In this document: positions 1 to 7,767 of the stretch, one piece after another
Layout of the letters: every line of letters begins with the position of its first letter
Position numbering within the stretch: the first letter of the stretch is position 1
Source: JAUPTX01 sp964550665
GTDB taxonomy: Bacteria > Patescibacteriota > Minisyncoccia > Phycocordibacterales > CSBR16-119
Assembly: GCA_964550665.1 (NCBI GenBank)
Contig: CAZJZW010000014.1
Span: forward strand, 1-20,060
Direction of reading: 5' to 3'
DNA: 20,060 bases
Made by a program: the position numbers and the translations under genes
Notes under the pieces: generated by a model
The model's database searches: none
What the model saw: only the letters and a program-made list of their open reading frames with translations
What the model was told of the DNA's origin: nothing

Positions 1-1247
1 GTGTTATATGTATCCCCAAGTCTCCATGCGTCACCCTTAAAAACTCTTTTTTTCCAATCAGGGTTTGGGATGAGACCCCCTATCTCACCATTCATATCAA
101 CGCCAGTTTTTTCTCCTACTCCAAAAACTTTCATATACTCTTCTATCTTCGTGATCCCGAGTCCTGTCTGACCTTTATACCCACCACCGATAGCGTAGAA
201 AAAGGTGTTGACCGAATCTCCTATCGCTCGGACAACATCTACATACCCATGACCTTCTTCTCGCCAATCACGAAAGATAGTAGAAAGTTCTGGATTGTAA
301 GGATTTGGTATTTCAATAGAACCAGTACTTAAAATTTTTGTATCTTTAGTGATAATATTTTCATGAAGTGCTCCGATGGCCACGAAAGGTTTAACAATAG
401 ATCCAGGAGAATATAGTCCCGATATTGGTCTATTTAGAAATGGCTTTTGAGAACTTCTTAAATACTCTTTTATAAGTTCTGGATTGTCTCCGTCTGACAT
501 TACCTGTGAATCATATTCTGGATAGCTAGTCGAAACAATAATTTCACCCGTATAAATATCCATTATAACTCCTGCCCCACCTTCATAACCAATTCGAGTA
601 GATAGATCAACAATAGCATTATACATCACTGTTTGAAGTCGTGAATCAATAGACACACTTAGGTTCGAACCGTGAACAGGTTCGTTAATAACATTTTCAG
701 CCGAAACTTCGCCTAGTGCATTTTTCTCAATAAATTTACTTCCATTTTCTCCGTTTAAATATTCATCGTAATATTTTTCTAAGCCATCTTTTCCAATAAA
801 TTTTTCTTGCCACCAAAAACCAAACTTATCTTTTTTAGGAAGATCGACGTATCCTAAAAGAACACCGAAACCACCCTCTTTTGTATATGCTCTTTTGCCA
901 AATACTCCTTCCTCCTCTTTTTCTTCGTTCCAAGCTAATTCAACACCGTTTCTGTCGTAAATGATTCCTCTGTCAGCAAAAATAATTTGCCCATTTAAAG
1001 AATTTCGTTCACTAATTTTATAGTAAGCTTCACCTTTTTTAATTTGAAGAGAATTTAACTTAAAAAAGAAAACAAAAAGTATAAGCAAGAAAAATCCTCC
1101 AACAAAAACAAGGGAGTTTTTTGAGATCGGTGTTTCTATCCGACCTTCAAATTGCTGAGTATTAAAATCAGGCATATTATGGCTGTCCATAAATATTTCG
1201 TCTGGTTCAATATCTCTTTGAATTTTTTTTCTTTTAAAGATTTTCAT
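1..1247 (-). CDS. mrdA: Penicillin-binding protein 2 (peptidoglycan transpeptidase), N-terminal part, cut by window edge
   Basis: The reading frame is open from an ATG at 1247 to the window edge and gives 415 residues. PBP2 cross-links peptidoglycan during elongation and sits in the cytoplasmic membrane with its catalytic domain outside. Visible in order: a basic cytoplasmic tail of about 45 residues, one membrane segment (about 46-65), a dimerisation region with RGIIYDRNG (about residues 97-105), then the transpeptidase domain with the SxxK motif SIVK (Ser283, Lys286) and the SxN motif SVN (345-347). The KTG motif and C-terminus lie beyond base 1. The start lies one base after the stop of the MreD-like gene, so the two are cotranscribed. 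The mreD-pbp2 order favours MrdA over the division enzyme FtsI. The unusually long N-terminal tail before the membrane helix is a minor oddity. Confidence 0.9.
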   Translation of the reverse strand, partial: MKIFKRKKIQRDIEPDEIFMDSHNMPDFNTQQFEGRIETPISKNSLVFVGGFFLLILFVFFFKLNSLQIKKGEAYYKISERNSLNGQIIFADRGIIYDRNGVELAWNEEKEEEGVFGKRAYTKEGGFGVLLGYVDLPKKDKFGFWWQEKFIGKDGLEKYYDEYLNGENGSKFIEKNALGEVSAENVINEPVHGSNLSVSIDSRLQTVMYNAIVDLSTRIGYEGGAGVIMDIYTGEIIVSTSYPEYDSQVMSDGDNPELIKEYLRSSQKPFLNRPISGLYSPGSIVKPFVAIGALHENIITKDTKILSTGSIEIPNPYNPELSTIFRDWREEGHGYVDVVRAIGDSVNTFFYAIGGGYKGQTGLGITKIEEYMKVFGVGEKTGVDMNGEIGGLIPNPDWKKRVFKGDAWRLGDTYN

Positions 1248-1248
1248 A

Positions 1249-1515
1249 TTATATTTGACGCATCGTTAGAAATTTTTGAGATAGCAAGGAAATGAGGAAA
1301 ATGAGCACCGCACTAAAGAAAACAATCCCTGGTACATTGAAGAAAAATATTGTTTCAAATCCATAAAGGAGATCTAAGAAAAACATTACAATAAGTCCGA
1401 AATAAAAATTCTCAAAATAAAATACGGAAAATACGAAGATAGCGGAAGTTATCCAAAATGGCAAAAATATTGCTGAAAAAATAAGAAGAATTTTAGTCAG
1501 AGTTTTTAGTGACAT
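1249..1515 (-). CDS. Small MreD-like integral membrane protein
   Basis: This encodes 88 very hydrophobic residues with about three membrane segments. MreD is an elongasome membrane protein normally encoded directly upstream of PBP2, as here. The segment around LIVMFFLDLLYG resembles the Gly/Asp-containing core of MreD, but the protein is about half the usual 160-170 residues, so the call rests mainly on position. I chose the ATG at 1515 (MSLKTL) and not the longer possible start at 1596 because a TATAAT hexamer (minus strand, 1527-1522) ends six bases before it, and the longer frame would run through the promoter and towards the preceding terminator. Stop and PBP2 start are separated by one base. 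Confidence 0.5.
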   Translation of the reverse strand: MSLKTLTKILLIFSAIFLPFWITSAIFVFSVFYFENFYFGLIVMFFLDLLYGFETIFFFNVPGIVFFSAVLIFLISLLSQKFLTMRQI

Positions 1516-1521
1516 AAGAAG

Positions 1522-1549
1522 ATTATATGTATTAATCCCTATTACACAA
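1522..1549 (-). promoter_or_regulatory. Promoter of mreD-like/PBP2 operon, leaderless type
   Basis: On the minus strand TTGTGT (1549-1544), a 16-base spacer and TATAAT (1527-1522) are visible. The hexamer ends six bases before the ATG at 1515, so the expected transcription start is at the start codon. Confidence 0.6.
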
Positions 1550-1587
1550 AATATTGACTTTTTAGTAAATAATTGTATTAAAAAGAT

Positions 1588-1620
1588 AAAAAGCACAGAC
1601 CGAAAGGTTCGCGCTTTTTT
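1588..1620 (-). terminator. Intrinsic terminator after the 1629-2874 operon
   Basis: On the minus strand a hairpin with arms beginning AAAAAGC and ending GCTTTTT (with G-U pairs and one mismatch, TTTC loop) ends in a T run. It lies directly downstream of the stop at 1629. Confidence 0.75.
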
Positions 1621-1628
1621 ATTTTAAA

Positions 1629-2399
1629 CTATTCTTCGTGTCTTCTTCTTAATATTCTTCTAAGAATTCGCCAGATTGTTCGAAGTACCAAGTAAATCAA
1701 AATAACAAAACAAATATAGAATACCACGGAAACTGAGAAAATAAACCCAACAAATGCTAGCCCGTAAAAGTGACCAGAAAGAACTATCTTGTCTCTTGTT
1801 TTTGCATCCTTTTGGTCTTCTCTACTTTTTGCTACTTTTTCTTTTGAGGCTTTGATTTTTTCTAGAGTCTTTTCTCGGAACTCTTCACTTTTCTTAAAAT
1901 TCATTTTGAACCACGAATCCGCTTTTTCCATAAAATCCCCTTCTCCAGAAAAAATATCTCCGAATTTACCTGTTAATGCATTTTTTACCACAGAACCCGG
2001 GACTTCTTTAGTGACTGAAAATTTAACTGAATCTGTTTTTGATCTTTGTAAGAGAACATTTTCCCCATCTACCTTTGGACTTGCAATAACAGCATAAACA
2101 TTATGAGAACCAAGAGATACTTTCCAGTCCGTAGAAACTGTTTTCGTTTCGTTCGGACTAACAAAAACTTCTTTACTAGAAAGTGCCGTTGTTCCATCTA
2201 TAAAATCAACTTTTAACGTTAGTTTTGTATCTTCCCCATTGAAAATAGCCGTGTATATTTTTACAGTTTGATCAACCTTTAAAGATTCTTCTGAAAACCA
2301 TACTGGTCCGTCCACAAAACCTGTTCTCGTAGAAGTACCCTCTGCCATAGCGGCAAAAGGTACTAATAGGAAAGATAGAAATATAGCTCCGAGTCTCAT
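1629..2399 (-). CDS. Secreted/anchored protein with Ig-like domain, coiled coil and C-terminal membrane anchor
   Basis: I do not recognise a named family. The 256 residues show a signal peptide (1-19, ending AMA), a beta-rich stretch of about 100 residues (about 27-130) that looks like an Ig-like/CARDB-type adhesion or scaffold domain, a charged helical stretch (about 165-203) likely to form a coiled coil, one strong membrane segment (about 211-239) and an Arg-rich cytoplasmic tail (RILRRILRRRHEE). This topology puts the Ig-like domain outside the cell, held on a helical stalk. It follows the 2407-2874 gene after seven bases and shares its promoter; a terminator follows. The pair probably works at the cell surface, which is inference. 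No Shine-Dalgarno sequence precedes the ATG. Confidence 0.75.
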   Translation of the reverse strand: MRLGAIFLSFLLVPFAAMAEGTSTRTGFVDGPVWFSEESLKVDQTVKIYTAIFNGEDTKLTLKVDFIDGTTALSSKEVFVSPNETKTVSTDWKVSLGSHNVYAVIASPKVDGENVLLQRSKTDSVKFSVTKEVPGSVVKNALTGKFGDIFSGEGDFMEKADSWFKMNFKKSEEFREKTLEKIKASKEKVAKSREDQKDAKTRDKIVLSGHFYGLAFVGFIFSVSVVFYICFVILIYLVLRTIWRILRRILRRRHEE

Positions 2400-2406
2400 A
2401 GTTCTT

Positions 2407-2874
2407 TTATTTTAGTGGATCAACGTTTGTGATGTAGTTATCTACATCCATTTTAAATGTTTTCTTTACACCGTTTACATCTACCGTATAAACACCAGCT
2501 GAAATCCCTACAACATTTTCAAGAGCGATAGTTTCAGTATATGGAACTAAAGCTTGAGTACACATAACATCTGTATCCTTAAGCTTTCGTGTTTCTAGAT
2601 TTATGTTAAATGTTTTACCGACGAGTTGTTGTTTAGCGTCGCCGATTTCAGTACAGCCATCTGGTAAATTTCCTTTAACTAAAACATCTACTTGTACAGG
2701 GAAAGATTCCTTTAACATGATATCGATACTATCAACCTGTGCTTGGCCTATTTGATATTCAGGCATGGCCTCTTCTTTTTTGTTTTTTCTGATTAAAACA
2801 AAGGCCACTAAAACAATAGCCAGTGCCAAGATTATGTAGAAAAATTTCTTTACTTGTGTAGTGTTTTTATCCAT
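2407..2874 (-). CDS. Membrane-anchored extracytoplasmic protein of unknown function
   Basis: The 155 residues comprise a basic N-terminus, one membrane segment (about 11-28) followed by KNKKEE, and an external beta-rich domain. Phrases such as ESFPVQVDVLVKGNLPDGCTE and MCTQALVPYTE, with Cys74 and Cys105 that could form a disulfide, and SAGVYTVDVNGV near the end, match a widespread uncharacterised domain I remember from Chloroflexi and CPR genomes; I cannot name a Pfam entry. It is first in a two-gene operon with the Ig-like protein. Its promoter overlaps the divergent promoter of the DedA gene. A disulfide in the external domain would fit the nearby CcdA-type protein, but that link is inference. 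Confidence 0.75.
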   Translation of the reverse strand: MDKNTTQVKKFFYIILALAIVLVAFVLIRKNKKEEAMPEYQIGQAQVDSIDIMLKESFPVQVDVLVKGNLPDGCTEIGDAKQQLVGKTFNINLETRKLKDTDVMCTQALVPYTETIALENVVGISAGVYTVDVNGVKKTFKMDVDNYITNVDPLK

Positions 2875-2903
2875 AATATTTTTAGATTAAGATTAATAGT
2901 TCT

Positions 2904-2912
2904 ATTATAACA
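2904..2912 (-). promoter_or_regulatory. Extended -10 promoter of the 2407-2874 gene
   Basis: On the minus strand TGT-TATAAT (2912-2904) is an extended -10 element with no good -35. It ends 29 bases before the ATG at 2874, giving a leader of about 22 bases without a Shine-Dalgarno sequence. Confidence 0.6.
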
Positions 2913-2927
2913 TTTTATTAAGTATAG

Positions 2928-2933
2928 TATAAT
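2928..2933 (+). promoter_or_regulatory. -10 element of dedA-like gene, leaderless type
   Basis: TATAAT at 2928-2933 ends seven bases before the GTG at 2941, so transcription should begin at the start codon. It sits 18 bases from the divergent -10 element at 2904-2909, so the two polymerase footprints overlap. Confidence 0.6.
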
Positions 2934-2940
2934 ATTTCCT

Positions 2941-3609
2941 GTGCAAGAAGCAGGCTTTATTATAAAGTCCATCAGCGGACTAACATATGGCGGAATCTTT
3001 ATTCTCGCCTTATTATCAAACATCATCATCCCTGTTCCGGAAGAACTCGTCTTGCTTGGTATGGGTTATTTAACAGGTGTTGGTTTTTTTCAATATCCAC
3101 TTGTTTTGAGTATTTTTATTTTAGGAATGCTCACCAGCGATTATATTCTCTATAGTTTAGCGAAAAGTGGAAGCAAATTAACGGCTGGACTTTTTAAACG
3201 ACTTGAAAGAAAGGGGTTTTTAAAAAATAAAGAATATCTTGGTAAGCATATAAATAAACTAATATTTTTCTCTAGATTTTTAATTTACTTAAGATTTATC
3301 GGGCCTGTCGTCGCAGGATATCTAAACGTTCCACGTAAAAAATTTTTAATGTATGATTTTCTAGCCCTAGTAATCTATGTAAATATTTTTTTAGGACTTG
3401 GAAATTACTTCCACAAACAAATTAGTATCATCATGGACGGCGTTGCGAAGTTTAAAAATTACGCACTTGTCTTTTTAGTTGTAATAATTTCTATTTTATT
3501 ACTGAGGTATATACAGAAAAATTTCATGAAGTGGATTACTAAAATAAGTGAATATATACCGACCATCATCCCAGGACTTGAGCAAAAAGAAGAAGAGATT
3601 GGAGACTAA
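2941..3609 (+). CDS. DedA family membrane protein (SNARE-associated/VTT domain)
   Basis: DedA proteins are membrane proteins linked to undecaprenyl-phosphate or phospholipid flipping and membrane homeostasis. The 222 residues show the family landmarks: the re-entrant loop motif IIIPVPEELVLLGMGYL (about 28-44, with acidic Glu34 and Glu35), the central SDYILY segment and the conserved basic motif SRFLIYLRFIGPVVAGYLNV (about 111-130; Arg112, Arg118, Gly121), then two C-terminal helices and a charged tail. Length is typical. The GTG start at 2941 is supported by TATAAT ending seven bases upstream, which implies a leaderless transcript. The gene converges on ccdA with 14 bases between stops and no terminator visible there. 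Confidence 0.88.
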   Translation: MQEAGFIIKSISGLTYGGIFILALLSNIIIPVPEELVLLGMGYLTGVGFFQYPLVLSIFILGMLTSDYILYSLAKSGSKLTAGLFKRLERKGFLKNKEYLGKHINKLIFFSRFLIYLRFIGPVVAGYLNVPRKKFLMYDFLALVIYVNIFLGLGNYFHKQISIIMDGVAKFKNYALVFLVVIISILLLRYIQKNFMKWITKISEYIPTIIPGLEQKEEEIGD

Positions 3610-3623
3610 GGAGTAAATATTTT

Positions 3624-4328
3624 TTACAACAAATTATTTATCCCTTCGTAGTTTATAAATCCAAAAAACTCATACATATACCGAACGATTAAATAAAAAC
3701 TATCAAAATATAGGATTACGCCGATAAAAATAAGGATGATTCCAGAAAAAATAGTGAACCACTGTGAAGAACGCAAGCTCAGGTTCTTCCCTCTTTTTAC
3801 TAAATACGCCACGATGATAAATGGCACGATAAATCCAAGTGAGAAAAACAGAAAGAGCCAAAGAGCGCCAAAGATACTGTATGAAAACGCCGCATAGAAA
3901 AATATACCAGCAAGAACGGGTCCGACACACGGACTCCAGCCGAGAGCGATAGAAACTCCAAATAAAAATGGTGAGGCTCTTGAATGAAAAATTTTCCTTA
4001 AACTTTCTCCAAAGATTTGCCCTTTGAAGAAAGAAAGTCGGAAGAGTCCCAACATATACAAACCTAAAATAACAATAAGTACTGCGCCAATTTTTTGAAT
4101 GAATAATTTATAAGGAAGAAGGAATGTTCCTAAGATTCCTGCCAGAAGTCCGAAGACCATAAACGTTAAAAGAAACCCAAGACAAAACAAAATTGCTCTT
4201 CTAACTACAGTCTCTCTTTCTCCGTGAGAGATATATGAAATAAATCCAGGCACAAGCGGAAGTGTACAAGGCGCCAAAAACATAAAAAGTCCGGCAAGAA
4301 ATGATGTGATAATATTTACGTGTTCCAT
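3624..4328 (-). CDS. ccdA: CcdA-type cytochrome c biogenesis/thiol-disulfide transport membrane protein
   Basis: CcdA/DsbD-beta proteins carry reducing equivalents across the membrane to extracytoplasmic thiol proteins. The 234 residues form about six membrane segments with the two signature cysteines in place: LAPCTLPLVPGF (Cys21) and LGWSPCVGPVLAG (Cys134). No thioredoxin-like partner or cytochrome gene is in the window, so the acceptor is unknown; disulfide handling of secreted proteins is a reasonable guess. I chose the ATG at 4328 over a possible ATG at 4361 because an extended -10 element TGC-TACAAT ends seven bases before it and the upstream ATG would lie inside the terminator of the preceding operon. 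Single gene, convergent with the DedA gene. Confidence 0.88.
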   Translation of the reverse strand: MEHVNIITSFLAGLFMFLAPCTLPLVPGFISYISHGERETVVRRAILFCLGFLLTFMVFGLLAGILGTFLLPYKLFIQKIGAVLIVILGLYMLGLFRLSFFKGQIFGESLRKIFHSRASPFLFGVSIALGWSPCVGPVLAGIFFYAAFSYSIFGALWLFLFFSLGFIVPFIIVAYLVKRGKNLSLRSSQWFTIFSGIILIFIGVILYFDSFYLIVRYMYEFFGFINYEGINNLL

Positions 4329-4335
4329 AAAGTAA

Positions 4336-4344
4336 ATTGTAGCA
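4336..4344 (-). promoter_or_regulatory. Extended -10 promoter of ccdA, leaderless type
   Basis: TGC-TACAAT on the minus strand (4344-4336) ends seven bases before the ATG at 4328. It begins only about six bases after the T run of the upstream terminator, which therefore occupies the -35 region. Confidence 0.65.
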
Positions 4345-4350
4345 GATTTA

Positions 4351-4392
4351 AAAAAGAACACCGATCCTAGATTTAGGATCGGTGTTCTTTTT
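4351..4392 (-). terminator. Strong intrinsic terminator after the export operon
   Basis: A perfect 19-bp stem (4351-4369 with 4374-4392) has a GATT loop and A/T-rich ends, so it can act in both directions. On the minus strand it follows the ABC ATPase stop at 4397. Confidence 0.9.
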
Positions 4393-4396
4393 AGAA

Positions 4397-5074
4397 TTAT
4401 TTCAACTTCTCTTCCCTCACAATTTTTCCATCTTCTAAGTGAATGATTCGATCACAATAAAGTGTGTATTCTTTTTCGTGAGTCACCATCACTATAGTCT
4501 GACCTTTTTTATTTAGATCACGTAATACTTCAATAATATGATTTCCTGAAGCAGAGTCTAGGTTTGCAGTTGGCTCGTCGGCAAATAAAATTTTTGGGTT
4601 TTCGGCAATAGCACGAGCGATAGAAACTCGTTGTTGTTCCCCGCCAGAGAGCTGAGATGGTCTATTATCTTCTCTGTGTGAAAGTCCGACTTCAGTTAGA
4701 GCTTTCAGCGCTGTTACTTTTGCTTGATCCATAGACTGTCCTTTCATCAAAAGTGGAATAAGAACATTTTCCGAAGCAGTGAGTTCGGGCACGAGAGCAT
4801 AGTCTTGAAAAACATATCCCAGTCGATCGAGTCTAAATTTTGTTCGTTCTTTGTTTGAAAGTTCGAGCACTTTTTCTCCATCAACAATAATATCTCCTGT
4901 TGTCGGTTCATCAAGAAGACTGATTTGGTACATCAGTGTTGATTTACCAGCTCCTGACTTCCCCATGATCGCCACGAATTCACCAGACGAGATACTCAAG
5001 TTAATACCCTTTAATACATGAGTTTCGAGAGGTCCGTTTTTATATGTTTTTGTAAGATTTTTTACTTGTATCAT
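4397..5074 (-). CDS. ABC transporter ATP-binding protein (MacB/LolD type)
   Basis: This ATPase powers the FtsX/MacB-type permease encoded just upstream in the operon. The 225 residues are a complete nucleotide-binding domain: Walker A GKSGAGKST (38-46), Q-loop Gln90, signature LSGGEQQR (142-149), Walker B ILFADEPT with Asp166 and catalytic Glu167, D-loop ANLDS and switch His199. The LDEPTTG and YALVPELTASENV segments match the MacB/LolD subfamily. It starts nine bases after the permease stop and is the last gene before the terminator at 4351-4392. It is part of a three-gene MacAB-like operon transcribed adaptor-permease-ATPase. Substrate unknown; peptides, lipids or lipoproteins are handled by relatives. 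Confidence 0.93.
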   Translation of the reverse strand: MIQVKNLTKTYKNGPLETHVLKGINLSISSGEFVAIMGKSGAGKSTLMYQISLLDEPTTGDIIVDGEKVLELSNKERTKFRLDRLGYVFQDYALVPELTASENVLIPLLMKGQSMDQAKVTALKALTEVGLSHREDNRPSQLSGGEQQRVSIARAIAENPKILFADEPTANLDSASGNHIIEVLRDLNKKGQTIVMVTHEKEYTLYCDRIIHLEDGKIVREEKLK

Positions 5075-5083
5075 AAATGAATA

Positions 5084-6331
5084 TTATCTACCTAGAATAG
5101 AGTCTAGCGTATTTTTCTTAATAATCATCGACGCAGGAATAAAGCCAGCAAAGAATGTAACAATTAGAAGTAATAAGAATTTTCTCATCGTACTATCAAA
5201 CGGCGCAACTAATATTCCATCGGAAAATGGAAAATCAATCGGATGAGCGTTAAATCCAGGAACCATGAGGCCGTAGAGAACGATCATTCCGAGTACGGCT
5301 CCAGAGATCGCATAAAAGAGAGATTGGAAAATATACGCGAACTGGATTGAGCGAGCTTCGATACCAATCGCTTTTAAAATACCAATATATTTTCGACGCG
5401 TAATCGCATTGATGAAAATAATAATGAAAATAGTGATTGAGGCTACGATAATACCGATACCTCCGATAATATTTCCAAGAAGTCCGAAAGCGAGTTTGAT
5501 ATCAGTTAAAAATTGTGGGATAGCTTCTTGTGATGTTTGGATTTTTGCATGCTGACCAAAACCACTTCTGACCAAAATAGTTTTGAGTGTTTCTTCTGAT
5601 ACTCCTTCTTTCGCGATGACGGCGACTTCATTGATATTTAGATTTGTTCTATCAAAAAATCGAACGAATTCACTTTCTGTCATAAAGATTCGAAACGATG
5701 TTTGATCGACCTTACTGTCAACAATACCTTTTACGGTATATTCTTTTGTCTTTCCATTTGCAGAAATACGGATTCGTGTTCCTGGAAAGATATCATCAAG
5801 TGTATCGAACCCTTCACCAAAAGCGGAGACGTAGCGCTGAATCATATTCGCACCCATAAGAACGTAGGCATCGTCGCCTGGTTCTAGGAACTGCCCTTCA
5901 GTTACATAGCGAGACAGGTGAGTAACTTCATCTTCTTTAGAAATGTTTATACCAGCGACTTGTGCACCCACGCTATCCCGGAGAGCTTCTGGGTCTCGGC
6001 GAGTACGGTAGTTTGCTTCAATATTTGCTGATTCAAGAAAACGTGCAGTATAAGAATCTACTTCTGGAATAGTGTTTATTGTAGTTAATATATTTTGACT
6101 TTCATCTATATACGACTCACCTTTTGGAGTAGAGAGAAGAACGTTTCCACTATATTGCTCTCTGTTTGCTTTTACCGATCCTTCGATAAGACCAACCAGG
6201 ATTCCTGAAACACCAACGAGATTTAAAAATGTCAGCATCATAATAAAAATAATAAGAGCCGTCGTCCATTTATTTGCACGTTTGATTTGTCGTAATCCTA
6301 AGAGTAGTCCGACTCGAAATGCTGGTCCCAT
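5084..6331 (-). CDS. ABC transporter permease, FtsX/MacB family
   Basis: The 415 residues have the MacB layout: one N-terminal membrane helix (about 23-50), a large external domain of about 220 residues (MacB periplasmic-core-like, ending near EEAIPQF), and three C-terminal helices, with the FtsX-type motif RRKYIGILKAIG in the loop after the second helix that contacts the ATPase. MacB-type systems work by mechanotransmission: ATP hydrolysis inside the cell moves the external domain. I prefer the ATG at 6331 (MGPAFRV), one base after the adaptor stop; an ATG at 6349 would overlap the adaptor gene by 17 bases. No Shine-Dalgarno sequence supports either. Confidence 0.9.
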   Translation of the reverse strand: MGPAFRVGLLLGLRQIKRANKWTTALIIFIMMLTFLNLVGVSGILVGLIEGSVKANREQYSGNVLLSTPKGESYIDESQNILTTINTIPEVDSYTARFLESANIEANYRTRRDPEALRDSVGAQVAGINISKEDEVTHLSRYVTEGQFLEPGDDAYVLMGANMIQRYVSAFGEGFDTLDDIFPGTRIRISANGKTKEYTVKGIVDSKVDQTSFRIFMTESEFVRFFDRTNLNINEVAVIAKEGVSEETLKTILVRSGFGQHAKIQTSQEAIPQFLTDIKLAFGLLGNIIGGIGIIVASITIFIIIFINAITRRKYIGILKAIGIEARSIQFAYIFQSLFYAISGAVLGMIVLYGLMVPGFNAHPIDFPFSDGILVAPFDSTMRKFLLLLIVTFFAGFIPASMIIKKNTLDSILGR

Positions 6332-6332
6332 A

Positions 6333-7739
6333 TTATTCTTTAAATTCACCGATTACCACGTCTCCTGCTTTCAACCCAGAAATAACTTCAACAAATCCAT
6401 CAGAGCCTTTTAGACCTGTTGTAACATAAACCTTATCGTTTTTTTCTTCTTCTAGATTTTCAACAAGTACAAATTCTCCAGTCTCGTCAGTGTCAATAAA
6501 TCTTGCTGGTAAACGAAGTACTCCTTCTTTTTTATTTTTAATAATAGAAACACGAGCAGTCATACCTGAACGAACTCGAGCATCAGGTTCTGTAAAAGAC
6601 ACTTTGGCACGATACACAGACACTCCGTCAACTTCTGTCTGGGCTGGGTCAATAGAGACTAGCAACCCTTTGAAAATAATATCTTCTCCATATGCATCAA
6701 GCGTAATATCTGCCCCAAGATTCACGGCAAGATTTACAATATCAATTTCAGGAACTTCTACTACAACTTCATATGAACCATCGGAGATAACTCCTGTAAC
6801 TATTTTCCCAGCTTCAGCTATTTCTCCTTGCTTAATGCTAACTTTTGAAACAACTCCAGCAAAAGGAGCACGGATTGTTCTTTCGTTTATCCCTGCTTGA
6901 ATCTTTGCCACGCCCGCTTCTGCTTGTTTTATTTTCGCGTTAGCAATTTCTGTTGAAATGTTACTTGACTCACTGGCATCACGGCTTACTAGTGCACTGT
7001 TGTAAAGGTTAAGAGCGGTTGTATATGAAGAACTTCTTGTGTTTGGTATAGGAACGACCCATTTAGTATTTGTATAATTATCAGATTCATTAAATTCCAA
7101 ATAAAGACCATTTTCCCCTAATTTTGAAAGCGAATATTGATTTACAGTACTTGTTCCTTGTTCAAGACCAGAATATTTAAATGATGCACCCGACTGTGCA
7201 ACAGAGGAATATATATCTATAGTATACTCTCCACTTGAAGTACCTGTAAAAGAACCACTGACAACAGGAGGTTCCATACTATAATCATCGTTTTCATTTA
7301 TCGGATAGGCTTGGAGGTCGTTGTTTAAAAGATTTAAATAAGCATTCTTAACATCACCATCAAGTTCTGCTGTAGAAACCTTAGCTTCTGCTCGTTTTAA
7401 TTCTAAATTTGCAATAGCATCTGTTAGATCTGCTCGTAGACTATCATTGTCAAGCTCGGCTATTTTCTCGCCCAAAAACACGGGGTCACCAGCGTTTTTA
7501 TAAACTCTATCAACTGTTCCCGATGTAGAAAAAGCCATTTCAGCTCCAAAGACTGGGTCAACTTCACCGTTTAAAATCAAATACTCCACAACTTCCCCTG
7601 AAGAAACTTGATACTTAGAAACACCTTCGTTACTGTCTTTATTTCCAATGAATAAGACAAGTAAAAATATTAAAATAATCCCCAGGAATAAGTATTTATA
7701 TTTTTTAAAATTTATTTTTTCTGATATTTTATTTAACAT
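6333..7739 (-). CDS. HlyD/MacA-type membrane fusion (adaptor) protein with an inserted beta-rich domain
   Basis: Adaptors of this family sit on the outer face of the membrane and work with a MacB-like permease, encoded directly downstream. The 468 residues show an N-terminal helix (about 17-32), the first half of a biotinyl-lipoyl domain (about 60-98), a helical hairpin whose halves (about 100-143 and 246-285) are split by a Ser/Thr/Gly-rich beta-type insert (about 144-245), the second lipoyl half RTIRAPFAGVVSKVSIKQGE (about 287-306), a beta-barrel (about 320-405) and a membrane-proximal domain. In diderm relatives the hairpin tip binds the outer-membrane TolC; here the insert replaces it. 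The start at 7739 is chosen because TGC-TACAAT ends seven bases upstream; upstream ATGs at 7748 and 7766 would overlap this promoter. Confidence 0.9.
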   Translation of the reverse strand: MLNKISEKINFKKYKYLFLGIILIFLLVLFIGNKDSNEGVSKYQVSSGEVVEYLILNGEVDPVFGAEMAFSTSGTVDRVYKNAGDPVFLGEKIAELDNDSLRADLTDAIANLELKRAEAKVSTAELDGDVKNAYLNLLNNDLQAYPINENDDYSMEPPVVSGSFTGTSSGEYTIDIYSSVAQSGASFKYSGLEQGTSTVNQYSLSKLGENGLYLEFNESDNYTNTKWVVPIPNTRSSSYTTALNLYNSALVSRDASESSNISTEIANAKIKQAEAGVAKIQAGINERTIRAPFAGVVSKVSIKQGEIAEAGKIVTGVISDGSYEVVVEVPEIDIVNLAVNLGADITLDAYGEDIIFKGLLVSIDPAQTEVDGVSVYRAKVSFTEPDARVRSGMTARVSIIKNKKEGVLRLPARFIDTDETGEFVLVENLEEEKNDKVYVTTGLKGSDGFVEVISGLKAGDVVIGEFKE

Positions 7740-7746
7740 AGGACGC

Positions 7747-7755
7747 ATTGTAGCA
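7747..7755 (-). promoter_or_regulatory. Extended -10 promoter of the export operon, leaderless type
   Basis: TGC-TACAAT on the minus strand (7755-7747) ends seven bases before the ATG at 7739. The -35 region falls in the end of the preceding terminator; TTGTTT (7774-7769) at a 16-base spacing is a weak candidate. Confidence 0.65.
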
Positions 7756-7767
7756 TTAAATGTCAAT

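Noticed and set aside
7740..7766. Longer starts for the adaptor (ATG at 7766 or 7748)
   Set aside because: The extra residues would be encoded by the TGC-TACAAT promoter itself, and the shorter start gives a normal N-terminus.
7761..7766. TTGACA (minus strand) as the -35 of the export operon
   Set aside because: Only eight bases separate it from the TACAAT hexamer, too few for a -35/-10 pair.
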